Assembly (NCBI RefSeq): GCF_020991085.1
Contig: NZ_CP087719.1
Span: 2,562,001-2,626,000 of the forward strand
Source of the DNA: Roseomonas sp. OT10
GTDB lineage: Bacteria > Pseudomonadota > Alphaproteobacteria > Acetobacterales > Acetobacteraceae
Length of the DNA stretch: 64,000 nt
Direction of reading: 5' to 3'
The notes beneath the pieces were generated by a model. That model did no database searches, was not told the DNA's origin, and saw only the letters and a program-made list of their open reading frames with translations. The position numbers and the translations under genes were made by a program. Positions 8,230-17,823 of this stretch are shown in pieces. Positions within the stretch are counted from its first letter, which is position 1. The number at the start of each line of letters is the position of its first letter.

Positions 8230-9056
8230 GCCGTGACGCGGGCCTCGCGCACCGCCTCGGCCAGCTCGCGCACCTGATCCAGCACGCGGCGGACGGTGTC
8301 GGGCCGGGCGCGGCCCTTCTCGTCCAGCGACTTCGCCAGGGTGTCGAGCAGGGCGCTGGCCACCACCGCCGCATCGGCCACGCGCACCGCCTGGGCGGCC
8401 TGCTCCGGCGTGCGGACGCCGAAGCCGATGGCGACGGGCAGGTCGGTCACGGCGAGCACGCGGGGGATCATGGCGGCGAGGTCCTCGGCGGCGGCGGAGC
8501 GGGTGCCGGTGATGCCGGTGATGGCCACGTGGTAGACGAAGCCGCGTGCGCCGTTCAGCGCCAGCGGCAGGCGCGTCGCATGGGTGGTGGGCGCGACGAG
8601 GGGGATCAGGTCCAGCCCGGCGGCCTCCGCCTGCGGGGCCAGCATGTCCGCCTCCTCCGGCGGCATGTCCACGACGATGAGGCCGTCCACGCCGCTCGCC
8701 GCCGCCTCCTCGCAGAAGCGGTCCTCGCCATAGGCCAGGATGGGATTGAGGTAGCCCATCAGGATGATGGGCGTCTCGTCGTCGTCGCGCCGGAAGTCGC
8801 GCACCATGGCGAGCGCCCCGGTCAGCGAGCCGCCGGCCTTCAGCGCGCGCTGGCCGGCGAGCTGGACGATGGGGCCGTCGGCCGCCGGATCGGTGAAGGG
8901 GACGCCGATCTCGATCAGGTCCGCCCCCGCCCCCGGCATGCCGCGCAGCAGCGCCATGGAGGTGGCGGGGTCGGGGTCGTAGGCCTCGACGAAGGGGATC
9001 AGCGCGCCGCGCCCCTCGGCGCGCAGGGCGGCGAAGCGCGTCGCGATCCGGCTCAC
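8226..9056 (-). CDS. trpA: Tryptophan synthase alpha subunit
   Basis: 276 residues, a TIM barrel that cleaves indole-3-glycerol phosphate to indole and glyceraldehyde 3-phosphate and passes indole through a tunnel to TrpB. The catalytic Glu and Asp are in [16 protein letters not shown]. Other conserved segments are [10 protein letters not shown] and the phosphate loop [11 protein letters not shown]. Its start overlaps the trpB stop by 4 bases (ATGA), so the subunits are translationally coupled. The gene ends in the stem-loop shared with cbpM. In the usual alphaproteobacterial order accD would follow directly; here panC and cbpA-cbpM lie between. Confidence 0.97.
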   Translation of the reverse strand: MSRIATRFAALRAEGRGALIPFVEAYDPDPATSMALLRGMPGAGADLIEIGVPFTDPAADGPIVQLAGQRALKAGGSLTGALAMVRDFRRDDDETPIILMGYLNPILAYGEDRFCEEAAASGVDGLIVVDMPPEEADMLAPQAEAAGLDLIPLVAPTTHATRLPLALNGARGFVYHVAITGITGTRSAAAEDLAAMIPRVLAVTDLPVAIGFGVRTPEQAAQAVRVADAAVVASALLDTLAKSLDEKGRARPDTVRRVLDQVRELAEAVREARVTA

Positions 9057-10270
9057 AGCGTCACCCCCAGGTGGTGCGCGACGGTGAAGATGTCCTTGTC
9101 GCCACGCCCCGAGAGGTTCAGCACGATGATGCGGTCCTTCTCCATCGTCGGCGCCAGCTTCATCACCTGCGCCAGGCCATGCGCGGATTCCAGCGCGGGG
9201 ATGATGCCCTCCAGCTTCGAGCAGAGCTGGAACGCCGCCATCGCCTCGTCGTCGGTGGCGCCCACGTAGTTCACGCGCCCGATCTCGTGCAGCCAGGAGT
9301 GTTCCGGCCCGATGCCGGGATAGTCCAGCCCGGCGGAGATGCTGTGCGCCTCCTGGATCTGGCCGTGCCCGTCCTGGAGCAGGTAGGTGCGGTTGCCGTG
9401 CAGCACCCCCGGCCGGCCGCGGTTGATCGAGGCGGCGGTCGCGCCGGAATCGAAGCCGTGCCCCGCCGCCTCGACGCCGTACATCGCCACCCCCTCATCG
9501 TCGAGGAAGGGGTGGAACAGCCCCATGGCGGAGGAGCCGCCGCCCACCGCGCAGACCAGCGCGTCCGGCAGGCGGCCCTCGGCGGCGAGGATCTGCTCGC
9601 GCGTCTCGTCGCCGATCACGTTCTGGAAGTCGCGCACCATCGCCGGATAGGGGTGCGGCCCGGCGACCGTGCCGATGCAGTAGTAGGTGTCCTCGACATT
9701 CGCGACCCAGTAGCGCAGCGCCTCGTTCATCGCGTCCTTCAGCGTGGCGGAGCCGGAGGTGACGGCGACGACCTCCGCACCCAGCAGCTTCATGCGGAAG
9801 ACGTTGGGCTGCTGGCGCTCCACGTCGGTCGCGCCCATGAAGACCAGGCAGGGCAGGCCGAACAGGGCGCAGGCGGTCGCCGTCGCGACCCCATGCTGGC
9901 CGGCGCCCGTCTCGGCGATGATGCGGGTCTTGCCCATGCGCCGCGCGAGCAGGATCTGCCCCAGCACGGCGTTGATCTTGTGCGCGCCGGTGTGGTTCAG
10001 CTCCTCGCGCTTGAAGTAGACCTTGGCGCCGCCGAGATGCTCGGTCAGGCGCTTCGCGAACCACAGGGGAGAGGGGCGGCCGACATAGTCCTTGAGCAGC
10101 AGGCGCCACTCGGCCTCGAAGGCAGGGTCCTTCCGGGCCGCGTCGTAGGCCTGCTCGACCTCCAGGATGTTGGGCATCAGCGTCTCGGCCACGAAACGGC
10201 CGCCGAAGCCGCCGAAGCGGCCGCGGCCGTCCGGGCCGGCGCGCAGGGTATTCAGCAGAGGCTTGTTCAC
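9053..10270 (-). CDS. trpB: Tryptophan synthase beta subunit
   Basis: 405 residues from the GTG at 10270, chosen because GGAAGGGGGAG lies about 9 bases upstream and the protein then begins [26 protein letters not shown], the normal TrpB N-terminus. It condenses indole with serine using pyridoxal phosphate. The PLP lysine is in [13 protein letters not shown]. The phosphate-binding loop, normally GGGSNA, reads GGGSSAMG here, so the usual Asn is replaced by Ser. The rest ([22 protein letters not shown]) is standard. It overlaps trpA by 4 bases. Upstream, ktrA ends at 10428 instead of the expected trpF. Confidence 0.97.
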   Translation of the reverse strand: MNKPLLNTLRAGPDGRGRFGGFGGRFVAETLMPNILEVEQAYDAARKDPAFEAEWRLLLKDYVGRPSPLWFAKRLTEHLGGAKVYFKREELNHTGAHKINAVLGQILLARRMGKTRIIAETGAGQHGVATATACALFGLPCLVFMGATDVERQQPNVFRMKLLGAEVVAVTSGSATLKDAMNEALRYWVANVEDTYYCIGTVAGPHPYPAMVRDFQNVIGDETREQILAAEGRLPDALVCAVGGGSSAMGLFHPFLDDEGVAMYGVEAAGHGFDSGATAASINRGRPGVLHGNRTYLLQDGHGQIQEAHSISAGLDYPGIGPEHSWLHEIGRVNYVGATDDEAMAAFQLCSKLEGIIPALESAHGLAQVMKLAPTMEKDRIIVLNLSGRGDKDIFTVAHHLGVTL

Positions 10271-10427
10271 GGGTGGCCCTCCCCCTTCCGGACACGTCCC
10301 ATAGAGCAGTTCTCCCCGGCCAGCGAGCCCCGTGCCGGGCAGCCGCGCGGTGGCCGCCGCAGCAGCGGAGCCCTTGCCGGGACGGGGCCGCGGGGCCGGG
10401 TCCCCCGGCCGGACCGGCACGGCGCCG

Positions 10428-11099
10428 TCAGGTGATCGCCGCGAAGGCTTCCACCAGCCGCGTCGGGCCGGAGACGATCAGCAGGTCGCCCTCCTGCACC
10501 AGGGTGTCCGGGCGGGCATAGGTGAAGTCCTCGCGCGGCCGCTTCACGCCGACGATGGTCACGCCGTAGCGCGCGCGCAGGGCGGACTCCGCCAGGGTAC
10601 GGCCGGCGGCCTCGCGCGGCGCGCGCGTCTTGACGATGGCGAAGCCGTCGTCGAACTCGATGAAGTCGATCATCTTCCCGGTGACCAGGTGGGCGACGCG
10701 CTCGCCCATGGCGACCTCGGGGTAGACGACGTGGTGGGCGCCGGTGCGTTCCAGGATGCGGCCGTGGTTCATCGTCAGCGCCTTGGCCCAGATGTCGGCG
10801 ATGCCCAGCTCGCTCAGCGCCAGCACCGTCAGCACGCTGGCCTCCAGGTTGGTGCCGATGCCGACCACGGCGCGGCCGAACTCCGGCACGCCCAGACGGC
10901 GCAGCGTGTCCGCATCCGTCGTGTCCGCCTGCACCACATGGGTCAGCTGGTCGGCCCAGCGCTGCACCAGCTCCGCATCCTCGTCGATGCCCAGCACCTC
11001 GTGGCCCATCCGGATCAGCGACTGCGCCACCGCGCCGCCGAAGCGGCCGAGGCCGATGATGACGACGGCATCCCCGTCGCGCACGGCGGTCCTAGCCAA
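10428..11099 (-). CDS. ktrA: Potassium uptake regulatory subunit (RCK/TrkA-N protein)
   Basis: 223 residues: an N-terminal Rossmann RCK domain with GLGRFG at residues 16-21 and an acidic residue ending the second strand ([10 protein letters not shown]), then a TrkA-C domain from about residue 140 ([18 protein letters not shown], ending with GDLLIVSGP). It binds nucleotide (ATP/ADP or NADH) on the cytoplasmic side and gates the KtrB channel-transporter. Its start overlaps the end of ktrB by 8 bases, so the pair is coupled. The pair is inserted between trpF and trpB, two genes that are adjacent in most relatives. Confidence 0.92.
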   Translation of the reverse strand: MARTAVRDGDAVVIIGLGRFGGAVAQSLIRMGHEVLGIDEDAELVQRWADQLTHVVQADTTDADTLRRLGVPEFGRAVVGIGTNLEASVLTVLALSELGIADIWAKALTMNHGRILERTGAHHVVYPEVAMGERVAHLVTGKMIDFIEFDDGFAIVKTRAPREAAGRTLAESALRARYGVTIVGVKRPREDFTYARPDTLVQEGDLLIVSGPTRLVEAFAAIT

Positions 11100-12567
11100 C
11101 GATCGGGCGCTCCTCGGGATAGCGGTAGGGGGTGCGGTGGCTGCGCAGCGCGAGCGCCGTCACCACGGTGACCGTTCCGACGCGGCCCAGGAACATCAGC
11201 ACCACCAGCACCACCTGCCCCGCGGGCGGCAGCGCGCCGGTGATGCCGGTGGACAGGCCCACCGTCGCGAAGGCGGAGACGACCTCGAACAGCACGGCAT
11301 CGAAGCCGAAATCCGTCATCGACATCAGCAGCAGGGTCGCGACGCAGACGACGCCGATGGCCAGCAGCGCGACGGTCAGCGCCTGGCGCAGCGTGTCCTG
11401 CGGGATGCGCCGGCCGAACGCGTTGGTGTCCGGCTCGCCCCGGATCTCCGCCCAGACGGCCAGGCCCAGCAGCATGAAGGTGGTCACCTTGATCCCGCCC
11501 GCGGTGCCGGCGCTGCCGCCGCCGATCAGCATCAGCGCGGCGCTGGCCATGAGCGTCTCCGGCCGCATGGCGCCGGTATCGACGGTGTTGAAGCCGCCGG
11601 AGCGGGTCATCACCGCGTGGAACAGCGCCCCGCCGGGCCTTGCCACCGGCGGCAGCGCGCCGAGCGTGCCGGGATTGCCCCACTCATAGGCCAGGACCAG
11701 CGCCCAGCCGGCGAGCAGCAGGCCGAGCGTGCCCAGCAGGGTGAGGCGCGTATAGACGGACCAGCGGTCGGGGCGCAGCAGGTGACGGCGCAGGTCGTGG
11801 ATGACCGGCACGCCGATGCCGCCCAGCACCACCGCGGCCATCACCGGGGCGGTCACGACCGGATCGGCGGCGAAGCGGACCAGGCTGTCGGGCCAGGTGG
11901 AGAGGCCGGCATTGGTATAGGCGGAGACGGCATGGAACAGCCCCTGCCACAGCGCCTCGCCCCATGGCAGGCCGTAATGGCCGTGCAGGCGCAGGGCGAG
12001 GATGCCGGCCACCAGCAGCTCCGCCCCGAGGGTCAGGGCCAGCACCAGACGCAGGATCGCGGCCACGTCGCCCAGGGCGAGGCTGCGCGTCTCGGCATGC
12101 GCCACCAGCCGGGAGGAGAGGCGCAGCCGGCGGGTGACGAGCAGGCCCAGCAGCGTCGCCCCGGTCATGATGCCCAGCCCGCCGAGCTGCATCAGCAGCA
12201 GGATCACCCCCTGCCCGAAGCGCGACCAGTGGGCCGCCGGGTCCACCATGGCGAGGCCGGAGAGGCTGGTGGCGGAGACGGCCGTGAACAGCGCCGAGAG
12301 GACGGAGGAACGGCTCTCCCCCGCATGCGCGGCCGGCAGCAGCAGCAGCGCCGTGCCCAGCAGCATGACGCCCAGGAAGGCGAGCGGCACGATCCGCACC
12401 GGGTTGCGGACCGCCGCCGCCATGGCCGCCCCCATGGTCCGGTGGCCGGTCGCGTGCCGCAGCAGGACCGGCGGCAGGTCGTGGCAGGGCGCCGGCGAGG
12501 GGGATGGCGCGTCCGCCCCGCCCCTCGCCCGCTTCGGCCACGGCCCGGGAGGCGAGGGGCGGCGCAT
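11092..12567 (-). CDS. ktrB: Potassium uptake channel subunit (Ktr/Trk family)
   Basis: 491 residues, an integral membrane K+ (or K+/Na+) transporter of four M1-P-M2 repeats. The four filter-like loops are visible, each with its glycine: ATSLSGLAM, SAYTNAGLST, MTRSGGFNTVD and FATVGLSTGI. The charged residue of the fourth M2 helix is seen in MFLGRVGTVTVV. The ATG at 12567 is 1 base from the trpF stop and adds a Pro/Arg-rich cytoplasmic leader of about 44 residues; an ATG at 12435 just before the first helix is the alternative. ktrA follows with an 8-base overlap. Confidence 0.92.
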   Translation of the reverse strand: MRRPSPPGPWPKRARGGADAPSPSPAPCHDLPPVLLRHATGHRTMGAAMAAAVRNPVRIVPLAFLGVMLLGTALLLLPAAHAGESRSSVLSALFTAVSATSLSGLAMVDPAAHWSRFGQGVILLLMQLGGLGIMTGATLLGLLVTRRLRLSSRLVAHAETRSLALGDVAAILRLVLALTLGAELLVAGILALRLHGHYGLPWGEALWQGLFHAVSAYTNAGLSTWPDSLVRFAADPVVTAPVMAAVVLGGIGVPVIHDLRRHLLRPDRWSVYTRLTLLGTLGLLLAGWALVLAYEWGNPGTLGALPPVARPGGALFHAVMTRSGGFNTVDTGAMRPETLMASAALMLIGGGSAGTAGGIKVTTFMLLGLAVWAEIRGEPDTNAFGRRIPQDTLRQALTVALLAIGVVCVATLLLMSMTDFGFDAVLFEVVSAFATVGLSTGITGALPPAGQVVLVVLMFLGRVGTVTVVTALALRSHRTPYRYPEERPIVG

Positions 12568-12568
12568 C

Positions 12569-13276
12569 TCAGCCTGTCCGGGCCCCGTGCAACGGCTCGG
12601 CCGGCGTGGCTGCCCGCGGTGCCCCCTCCCCCTTCGCCTGGCGCACGAAGTCCCGGACCAGCGCGGGGTCCTTGCGTCCGCGCGCGGACTCCACGCCGGA
12701 GGAGACGTCCACCCCCGGCGCGCCGGTGAGCCGGATCGCCCCGGCCACGTTGCCCGGGGTCAGACCGCCCGCCAGCAGCCAGGGCCGTGGCACGACCCGC
12801 CCAGCCAGCAGCGACCAGTCGAAGGCGGTGGCGTTGCCGCCCGGCAGGGCGGCGCCGGGCGGCGCCCGGGCGTCCAGCAGCAGCCGGTCCGCCACCGGGG
12901 CGTAGCGGTCGATCTCCGCCAGGTCCGCGGCCGTCGCGATGCCGATGACCTTCATGACCGGCAGGCCCAGGCGCGCCCGGATCGCGGCCACGCGCTCCGG
13001 CGCCTCCGCCCCGTGCAGCTGGACCACGTCGAGCCGCAGCGCGGCCAGCACGGCATCCAGCAGGTCGTCGGCCGGATCGACGAAGAGGCCCACCCGCTCC
13101 GGGCCGCCCTCCGCCCATGCCGGCCCCAGCGCGGAGAGCGCCGCGGCTGTCGCGGGCGTGACGGAGCGCGGCGAGGGCGGGAAGAAGTTGAGCCCGATCA
13201 GCTCCGCCCCGGCGGCGACGGCCGCCTCGAACCCCGCCGGGTCGTTCAGCCCGCAGATCTTGACGGCGACGGCCAT
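12569..13276 (-). CDS. trpF: Phosphoribosylanthranilate isomerase
   Basis: 235 residues from ATG 13276, giving the standard N-terminus AVAVKICGLNDP. It is a TIM barrel performing the Amadori rearrangement of phosphoribosylanthranilate in tryptophan synthesis. The catalytic Cys is in KICGL and the Asp in ERVGLFVDP. Other motifs are LNFFPPSPRSV, VVQLHG, the loop WLLAGGLTPGNV and GVDVSSGVE. The gene starts 2 bases after the pyrF stop, so it is in the pyrF transcript. The C-terminal tail of about 15 residues extends past the family end. ktrB follows after 1 base where trpB would be expected. Confidence 0.96.
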   Translation of the reverse strand: MAVAVKICGLNDPAGFEAAVAAGAELIGLNFFPPSPRSVTPATAAALSALGPAWAEGGPERVGLFVDPADDLLDAVLAALRLDVVQLHGAEAPERVAAIRARLGLPVMKVIGIATAADLAEIDRYAPVADRLLLDARAPPGAALPGGNATAFDWSLLAGRVVPRPWLLAGGLTPGNVAGAIRLTGAPGVDVSSGVESARGRKDPALVRDFVRQAKGEGAPRAATPAEPLHGARTG

Positions 13277-13278
13277 GC

Positions 13279-14001
13279 TCAGCGCGGCAGCTCCGCCACC
13301 ACCGCCTCGGCCGCGGCGGCGGGGTCGGCGGCCCGCGTGATCGGCCGCCCGACCACGATCCAGTCCGCCCCGGCGCCGATCGCCTCGGCCGGGGTGGCGA
13401 CCCGCGCCTGGTCGCCCGCCGGCGCCCCGGCCGGGCGTACCCCCGGCACGACGAGGTAGGGCGCCTCGCCGAAGGCATCGCGCAGGCGGGAGATCTCGTG
13501 CGGGCTGCACACCAGCCCATCCGCCCCCGCCTCCAGCGCCAGCCGCGCCAGGCGCAGCACCTGCTGCGAGGTGCCCCCGGCGACGCCCGTCGCGGCCAGG
13601 GTCGCCGCATCCAGGCTGGTCAGCACCGTCACCGCCAGGATCGCCGGCCGGGCATCGCCGCCCGCCGCCTCGGCCGCCTCGCGCGCCGCCGCCACCATGG
13701 GCGCGCCGCCGGCGGCGTGGATGGTCAGCATGGCCGGGCCGAGGGCGGTGGCCGAGCGCACCGCCCCGGCCACGGTATTGGGGATGTCGTGGAACTTGAG
13801 GTCCAGGAAGACCGGCGCGACCGCCTGGGCCTGCCGCACCGCCTCGCCCCCCGCCGCGACGAACAGCTCCAGCCCGACCTTCAGCAGCCCGGCGCGGCCG
13901 GCGAGGCCGGCGGCCATGGCCTGTGCCCTCGCCGGGTCGGCCGTGTCGAGCGCGACGATCAGCTGCTCGCGGCCCGATTGCGGGCGGCGGATCAGCGGCA
14001 T
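13279..14001 (-). CDS. pyrF: Orotidine 5'-phosphate decarboxylase
   Basis: 240 residues from ATG 14001. It decarboxylates OMP to UMP, the last step of pyrimidine synthesis. The catalytic Lys-Asp network is in [13 protein letters not shown] (DxKxxDIPNT type). LIVALDTAD gives the first strand and VVGRPITRA the phosphate-binding end. Length is normal. It lies 8 bases downstream of the lapA-like gene and 2 bases upstream of trpF, forming a compact run with ihfB and sppA. Joining of pyrF to trpF is common in Rhodospirillales. Confidence 0.96.
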   Translation of the reverse strand: MPLIRRPQSGREQLIVALDTADPARAQAMAAGLAGRAGLLKVGLELFVAAGGEAVRQAQAVAPVFLDLKFHDIPNTVAGAVRSATALGPAMLTIHAAGGAPMVAAAREAAEAAGGDARPAILAVTVLTSLDAATLAATGVAGGTSQQVLRLARLALEAGADGLVCSPHEISRLRDAFGEAPYLVVPGVRPAGAPAGDQARVATPAEAIGAGADWIVVGRPITRAADPAAAAEAVVAELPR

Positions 14002-14009
14002 GGCGGGGC

Positions 14010-14351
14010 TCAGCGCCCCGCCAGGGCGACGGCCCGGCCGGTGGCGGGGGCGCCGGACGGCGCGTTCACCGGCTTGGCCAGCTCGGCGCGCAGCTCCTCC
14101 ACCTCCGCCTCCAGGCGGCGGTTGCGCCCGGCCAGGCTGCGGGCCCGGCGGCGCGCCGGCAGGGCGGCGGCCCAGGCCACCGTGGCCCCCAGCAGGAAGG
14201 CGAGCGCGGAGACGGAGAGCACTGCCACGGCCAGCGGCGTCACCCAGGCCAAATCGAAGGGCCAGAACCGCACCGCCACCGGATCGGTGTTGGAGAGGGC
14301 GAAGAGAACCAGGACCAGCAACAGCGGCCCGACCAGCAACCAGCGCCACAT
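14010..14351 (-). CDS. LapA-domain membrane protein
   Basis: 113 residues with two membrane segments: about residues 3-22 ([17 protein letters not shown]) and 37-62 ([17 protein letters not shown]). A basic coiled region ([17 protein letters not shown]) and a Pro/Ala tail follow. The layout and the [12 protein letters not shown] turn fit the LapA (DUF1049) family, whose E. coli member acts with LapB in controlling lipopolysaccharide synthesis. No lapB is adjacent. In alphaproteobacteria this gene is regularly found between ihfB and pyrF, as here. Function in this organism is inferred from family only. Confidence 0.82.
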   Translation of the reverse strand: MWRWLLVGPLLLVLVLFALSNTDPVAVRFWPFDLAWVTPLAVAVLSVSALAFLLGATVAWAAALPARRRARSLAGRNRRLEAEVEELRAELAKPVNAPSGAPATGRAVALAGR

Positions 14352-14356
14352 GCGCC

Positions 14357-14656
14357 CTACTCCCGCGTCTGCAGCGGGCCGCCGTTCACGCGCTCCCGCA
14401 ATTCCTTGCCCGGCTTGAAATAGGGCACCGCCTTGCCGGAAACAGCCACCGTCTCGCCGGTCCGGGGGTTTCGCCCCTTGCGGGCGTCGCGTTTCTTCGC
14501 CGTGAAGGCGCCGAAGCCGCGCAGCTCCACCCGGTCGCCCCGGGCCAGGGCGGCCGAGATCTCCTCCAGGATGGTGGCGACGATCAACTCGATATCCGGC
14601 TGTCGCAGATGCGGGTTGGCGGCGGCGAGGGACGCGATCAGCTCAGATCTGGTCAA
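14357..14656 (-). CDS. ihfB: Integration host factor beta subunit
   Basis: 99 residues, the typical length of the HU/IHF fold. It begins [17 protein letters not shown], has the dimer helix [12 protein letters not shown], the strand [14 protein letters not shown], and the DNA-bending arm tip [10 protein letters not shown] with the intercalating proline. With IhfA it binds and sharply bends DNA in recombination, replication and promoter control. It lies 5 bases upstream of the lapA-like gene and 21 bases downstream of sppA. Confidence 0.95.
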   Translation of the reverse strand: MTRSELIASLAAANPHLRQPDIELIVATILEEISAALARGDRVELRGFGAFTAKKRDARKGRNPRTGETVAVSGKAVPYFKPGKELRERVNGGPLQTRE

Positions 14657-14677
14657 TGATCCCTCCCGGACGCCCGC

Positions 14678-15601
14678 TCAGCGCGCCACAGGCTGCCAAA
14701 GCGCCGCCGCCCCGTCAACGAGGCCCAGCTGGGCAAGCCCTTCCGAAACAACGGTTTGCGCCAGGGAGACGACCAGGCGGGACAGGCGGCTGCGGCCGGT
14801 CGTCTCCAGCTCGCGCGCCTCCGTCCGCTCCGCGATGCCGTGCTGGGCGGCGAGGAAGGCCCGCGCCTCCCGCTCGCCGCCGATGGCGTCGATCAACCCG
14901 ACCCCGAGGGCCTGGCGGCCGCTGTAGACGCGTCCGTCGGCCAGCTCGCGCACCCGCTCCTCGGGCAGCTTGCGGCCCTGGGCGACCAGGGCGACGAAGC
15001 GGGACTGCATGTCCTGGAGGACGCCCTCCAGCACGCGGCGCCCCTCCTCGCTCAGCGGCGCGAAGGGGCTGGGCTGGGCCTTCAGCGGGCCGGAGGCCAG
15101 GGTGACGGCCTCCACCCCGATGCGGGACATCAGCTCCTGCACGTTGAAGCTCTGGAGGAGCACGCCGATCGAGCCGGTCAGCGTGGAATCGCGGGCGAAG
15201 ATCCGCTCCGCCGGCAGGGCGATCATGTAGCCGGCCGAGGCGGCCGTGCCGCCCATCACCGCCACCACCGGCTTGCCCGCCTCGCGGAAGCGGGTCAGCG
15301 CCGCGTGCAGCCCCTCCCCCCCGGCCAGCGTGCCGCCGGGGCTGTCGATCGCGACCACCAGGGCACGGGTCTCCGCATCCCGCGCCGCCTCGTCCACCGC
15401 CTCGATCACCCGGCGGTCGTCGGTGATGGTGCCGCGCACCGTCAGCCGGGCCACGGGCGAGGCGCCGAGGCTCGGCAGCTCCGCCGGCGCGAGGGCCACC
15501 GCCAGCACGCCCAGGACGGAAAGCACCGCGAGGGCACGCCACAGGGCGCGGCTTCGCTTCAGGCGGCGGCGGTCGATCAGCGCATCAGGGTCGAGGGCCA
15601 T
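14678..15601 (-). CDS. sppA: Signal peptide peptidase SppA (short form)
   Basis: 307 residues from ATG 15601; the longer frame upstream adds only low-complexity Arg-rich sequence. One N-terminal membrane anchor (about residues 19-42) precedes a single ClpP/crotonase-like protease domain facing the periplasm. The probable Ser nucleophile is S122 in GGTAASAGYMIALP, and the likely general-base Lys is K174 in LASGPLKAQPSPF. The family degrades signal peptides left in the membrane after secretion. The usual SGG around the nucleophile reads SAG. Transcription probably starts in the 243-base gap after rpsA and continues into ihfB. Confidence 0.92.
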   Translation of the reverse strand: MALDPDALIDRRRLKRSRALWRALAVLSVLGVLAVALAPAELPSLGASPVARLTVRGTITDDRRVIEAVDEAARDAETRALVVAIDSPGGTLAGGEGLHAALTRFREAGKPVVAVMGGTAASAGYMIALPAERIFARDSTLTGSIGVLLQSFNVQELMSRIGVEAVTLASGPLKAQPSPFAPLSEEGRRVLEGVLQDMQSRFVALVAQGRKLPEERVRELADGRVYSGRQALGVGLIDAIGGEREARAFLAAQHGIAERTEARELETTGRSRLSRLVVSLAQTVVSEGLAQLGLVDGAAALWQPVAR

Positions 15602-15771
15602 GCCCGCCTTGTGCCGCCGCGCGGCACGGCGCGCCAGGGGGCTTGGCCGGCGCGCCGGGCGGACCGCTCGTCCGCCGGTCGCATCGCCCGGCCCAGCCCC
15701 GCGCCGTGGCCCGAGACGGCGAGGAGGAAGGCCACGGCGACGCTGCATGCCGCCGGGTCCCGGAACGCGAA

Positions 15772-15799
15772 GCGCCCCGGGGATCGCTCCCCGGGGCGC
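15772..15799 (-). terminator. Stem-loop downstream of rpsA
   Basis: A perfect 12-bp stem (GCGCCCCGGGGA / TCCCCGGGGCGC) with a 4-base loop, 45 bases beyond the rpsA stop on the minus strand and well before sppA. There is no strong U-run after it in the rpsA direction. It is probably the rpsA terminator or a 3'-end stabiliser. Confidence 0.6.
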
Positions 15800-15844
15800 C
15801 TGCAGGCTTTTGCATCGCGGCCGGTGGCCCGGCCGCGGCGCAGC

Positions 15845-17554
15845 TTACTCCTCGGACATGCCCTGGCGGCGGCGGATGGCCGCGCCCAGGATGTCGCCCA
15901 GCGAGGCGCCGGAGTCGGAGGTGCCGTACTCCTTCACCGCCTCGCGCTCCTCCTCGACCTCCTTGCCGCGGATGGTCAGCGACAGGCGGCGGGCCGCACG
16001 GTCGACCATGACCACCTTGGCATCGACCTTCTCGCCGACGGCGAAGCGCTCGGGGCGCTGGTCGTTGCGGTCGCGGGCCAGCTCAGCGCGGCGGATGAAG
16101 CCCGTCAGGACCTCGTCCACCTTCACCTCGATGCCGTTGGACTCGATCTTCGTGACGACGCCGGTGACGATCTCACCCTTGCGCACGCGATCCAGCACCT
16201 CGGCCGCCGGGTCGGACTGAAGCTGCTTGATGCCGAGGGAGATGCGCTCCTTCTCCACGTCCACGTCCAGCACCTTGGCCTGGACCGTGTCGCCCTTGCG
16301 GTAGGACGCCATCGCCTGCTCGCCGGACATGTCCCAGGACAGGTCGGACATGTGCACCATGCCGTCCAGGTCGGGGCCGAGGCCCACGAACAGGCCGAAC
16401 TCGGTGATGTTGCGGATCTCGCCCTCGACGGTCGAGCCCGGCGGGTGCTGCTCCAGGAAGACCTCCCAGGGGTTGCCCTGGGCCTGCTTCAGGCCGAGCG
16501 AGATGCGGCGCTTCGGCTCGTCCACGTCCAGGATCACCACGTCCACCGCCTCGGAGGTCGCGACGATCTTGCCCGGATGGACGTTCTTCTTGGTCCAGCT
16601 CATCTCGGAGACGTGGACCAGGCCCTCGACGCCCGGCTCCAGCTCCACGAAGGCGCCGTAGTCGGTGATGTTGGTCACGCGGCCGGAGAACTTGCCGCCC
16701 ACCGGGTACTTGACGGCCACGCCTTCCCACGGGTCGGACATCAGCTGCTTCATGCCGAGGCTGATGCGCTGGGTCTCCGGGTTGAAGCGGATCACCTGCA
16801 CCTTGACCTGCTGGCCGATGGTCAGCGCCTCGGAGGGGTGGTTGATGCGGCGCCAGGCGATGTCGGTGACGTGCAGCAGCCCGTCCACGCCGCCCAGGTC
16901 CACGAAGGCGCCGTAGTCGGTGATGTTCTTCACCACGCCGTCGAGCACCATGCCTTCCTTCAGGCCCTGGATCAGCTCGCTGCGCTGCTCGGCACGCGTC
17001 TCCTCCAGCACCGCGCGGCGGCTGACGACGATGTTGCCGCGGGCGCGGTCCATCTTGAGGATCTGGAAGGGCTGCGGGCTGCCCATCAGCGGGCCGACGT
17101 CGCGCACCGGGCGGATGTCCACCTGGGAGCCGGGCAGGAAGGCCACGGCGCCGCCAAGGTCGACGGTGAAGCCACCCTTCACGCGGCCGAAGATCGTGCC
17201 GTTGACGCGCTGCTGCGCCTGGAACTGCTTCTCGAGGTTGGTCCAGGCCTCCTCGCGCCGCGCCTTCTCGCGCGACAGGACGATGGAGCCGTCCCGGTCC
17301 TCGTAGCGCTCGACGAAGAGCTCGACCGTGTCGCCGGGCTTGACCTCGGCCTTCTGGCCCTGCGGGGCGAACTCGCGGAGCGGCACGCGCCCCTCGCTCT
17401 TCAGGCCCACGTCGACGACGGCGACGTCGTCGTCGATGCGGATCACGCGGCCGGTGACGACCGAGCCGGCGAAGCCCGTGTCGGCGCCCAGCGTCTCGTC
17501 GAGCAGGGAGGCGAAATCCTCGACCGGGCGGTCAAGGGTGGTGGCAGATGCCAT
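15845..17554 (-). CDS. rpsA: 30S ribosomal protein S1
   Basis: 569 residues from ATG 17554 (MASATTLDRPVEDFASLLDE). Six consecutive S1/OB-fold RNA-binding domains can be followed, with repeated signatures such as VKNITDYGAFVDLGGVDGL, VTNITDYGAFVELEPGVEG and IRNITEFGLFVGLGPDLDG, each ending in RISLGxKQ-type strands. S1 binds mRNA on the 30S subunit and helps start translation. The first two domains are the more divergent, ribosome-anchoring type. A 269-base gap separates it from cmk and should hold its own promoter. The product ends with GAAIRRRQGMSEE. Confidence 0.98.
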   Translation of the reverse strand: MASATTLDRPVEDFASLLDETLGADTGFAGSVVTGRVIRIDDDVAVVDVGLKSEGRVPLREFAPQGQKAEVKPGDTVELFVERYEDRDGSIVLSREKARREEAWTNLEKQFQAQQRVNGTIFGRVKGGFTVDLGGAVAFLPGSQVDIRPVRDVGPLMGSPQPFQILKMDRARGNIVVSRRAVLEETRAEQRSELIQGLKEGMVLDGVVKNITDYGAFVDLGGVDGLLHVTDIAWRRINHPSEALTIGQQVKVQVIRFNPETQRISLGMKQLMSDPWEGVAVKYPVGGKFSGRVTNITDYGAFVELEPGVEGLVHVSEMSWTKKNVHPGKIVATSEAVDVVILDVDEPKRRISLGLKQAQGNPWEVFLEQHPPGSTVEGEIRNITEFGLFVGLGPDLDGMVHMSDLSWDMSGEQAMASYRKGDTVQAKVLDVDVEKERISLGIKQLQSDPAAEVLDRVRKGEIVTGVVTKIESNGIEVKVDEVLTGFIRRAELARDRNDQRPERFAVGEKVDAKVVMVDRAARRLSLTIRGKEVEEEREAVKEYGTSDSGASLGDILGAAIRRRQGMSEE

Positions 17555-17823
17555 GTAGATGTCTGTTCCTGAGGGGGCCGCCCGTCCCGGAAGAGGGGCA
17601 CGGCAGCCGGTGTCCTGCGCCCCCTGCCGGCCCCGCTGTTGCGGTGGACACCGGACGGACACGTCTTGCCCGGGGAAAGCCCGGGCCGGTTGGGATCACC
17701 CGCCCGCGACCGGATGCGACCGGCACATGGACGAGCGCCGCGACAACCCGGATGGGCCGCGCGGCACGCTGCCCATACAACCTCCGCGTCCTTACGTCAA
17801 GGAAATATCGGCCTTTTCGGGCC

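Noticed and set aside
14756-17572. Open frame of about 938 codons antisense to sppA and rpsA
   Set aside because: It mirrors the codon structure of rpsA on the other strand, with His/Asp/Leu-rich nonsense and no domain.
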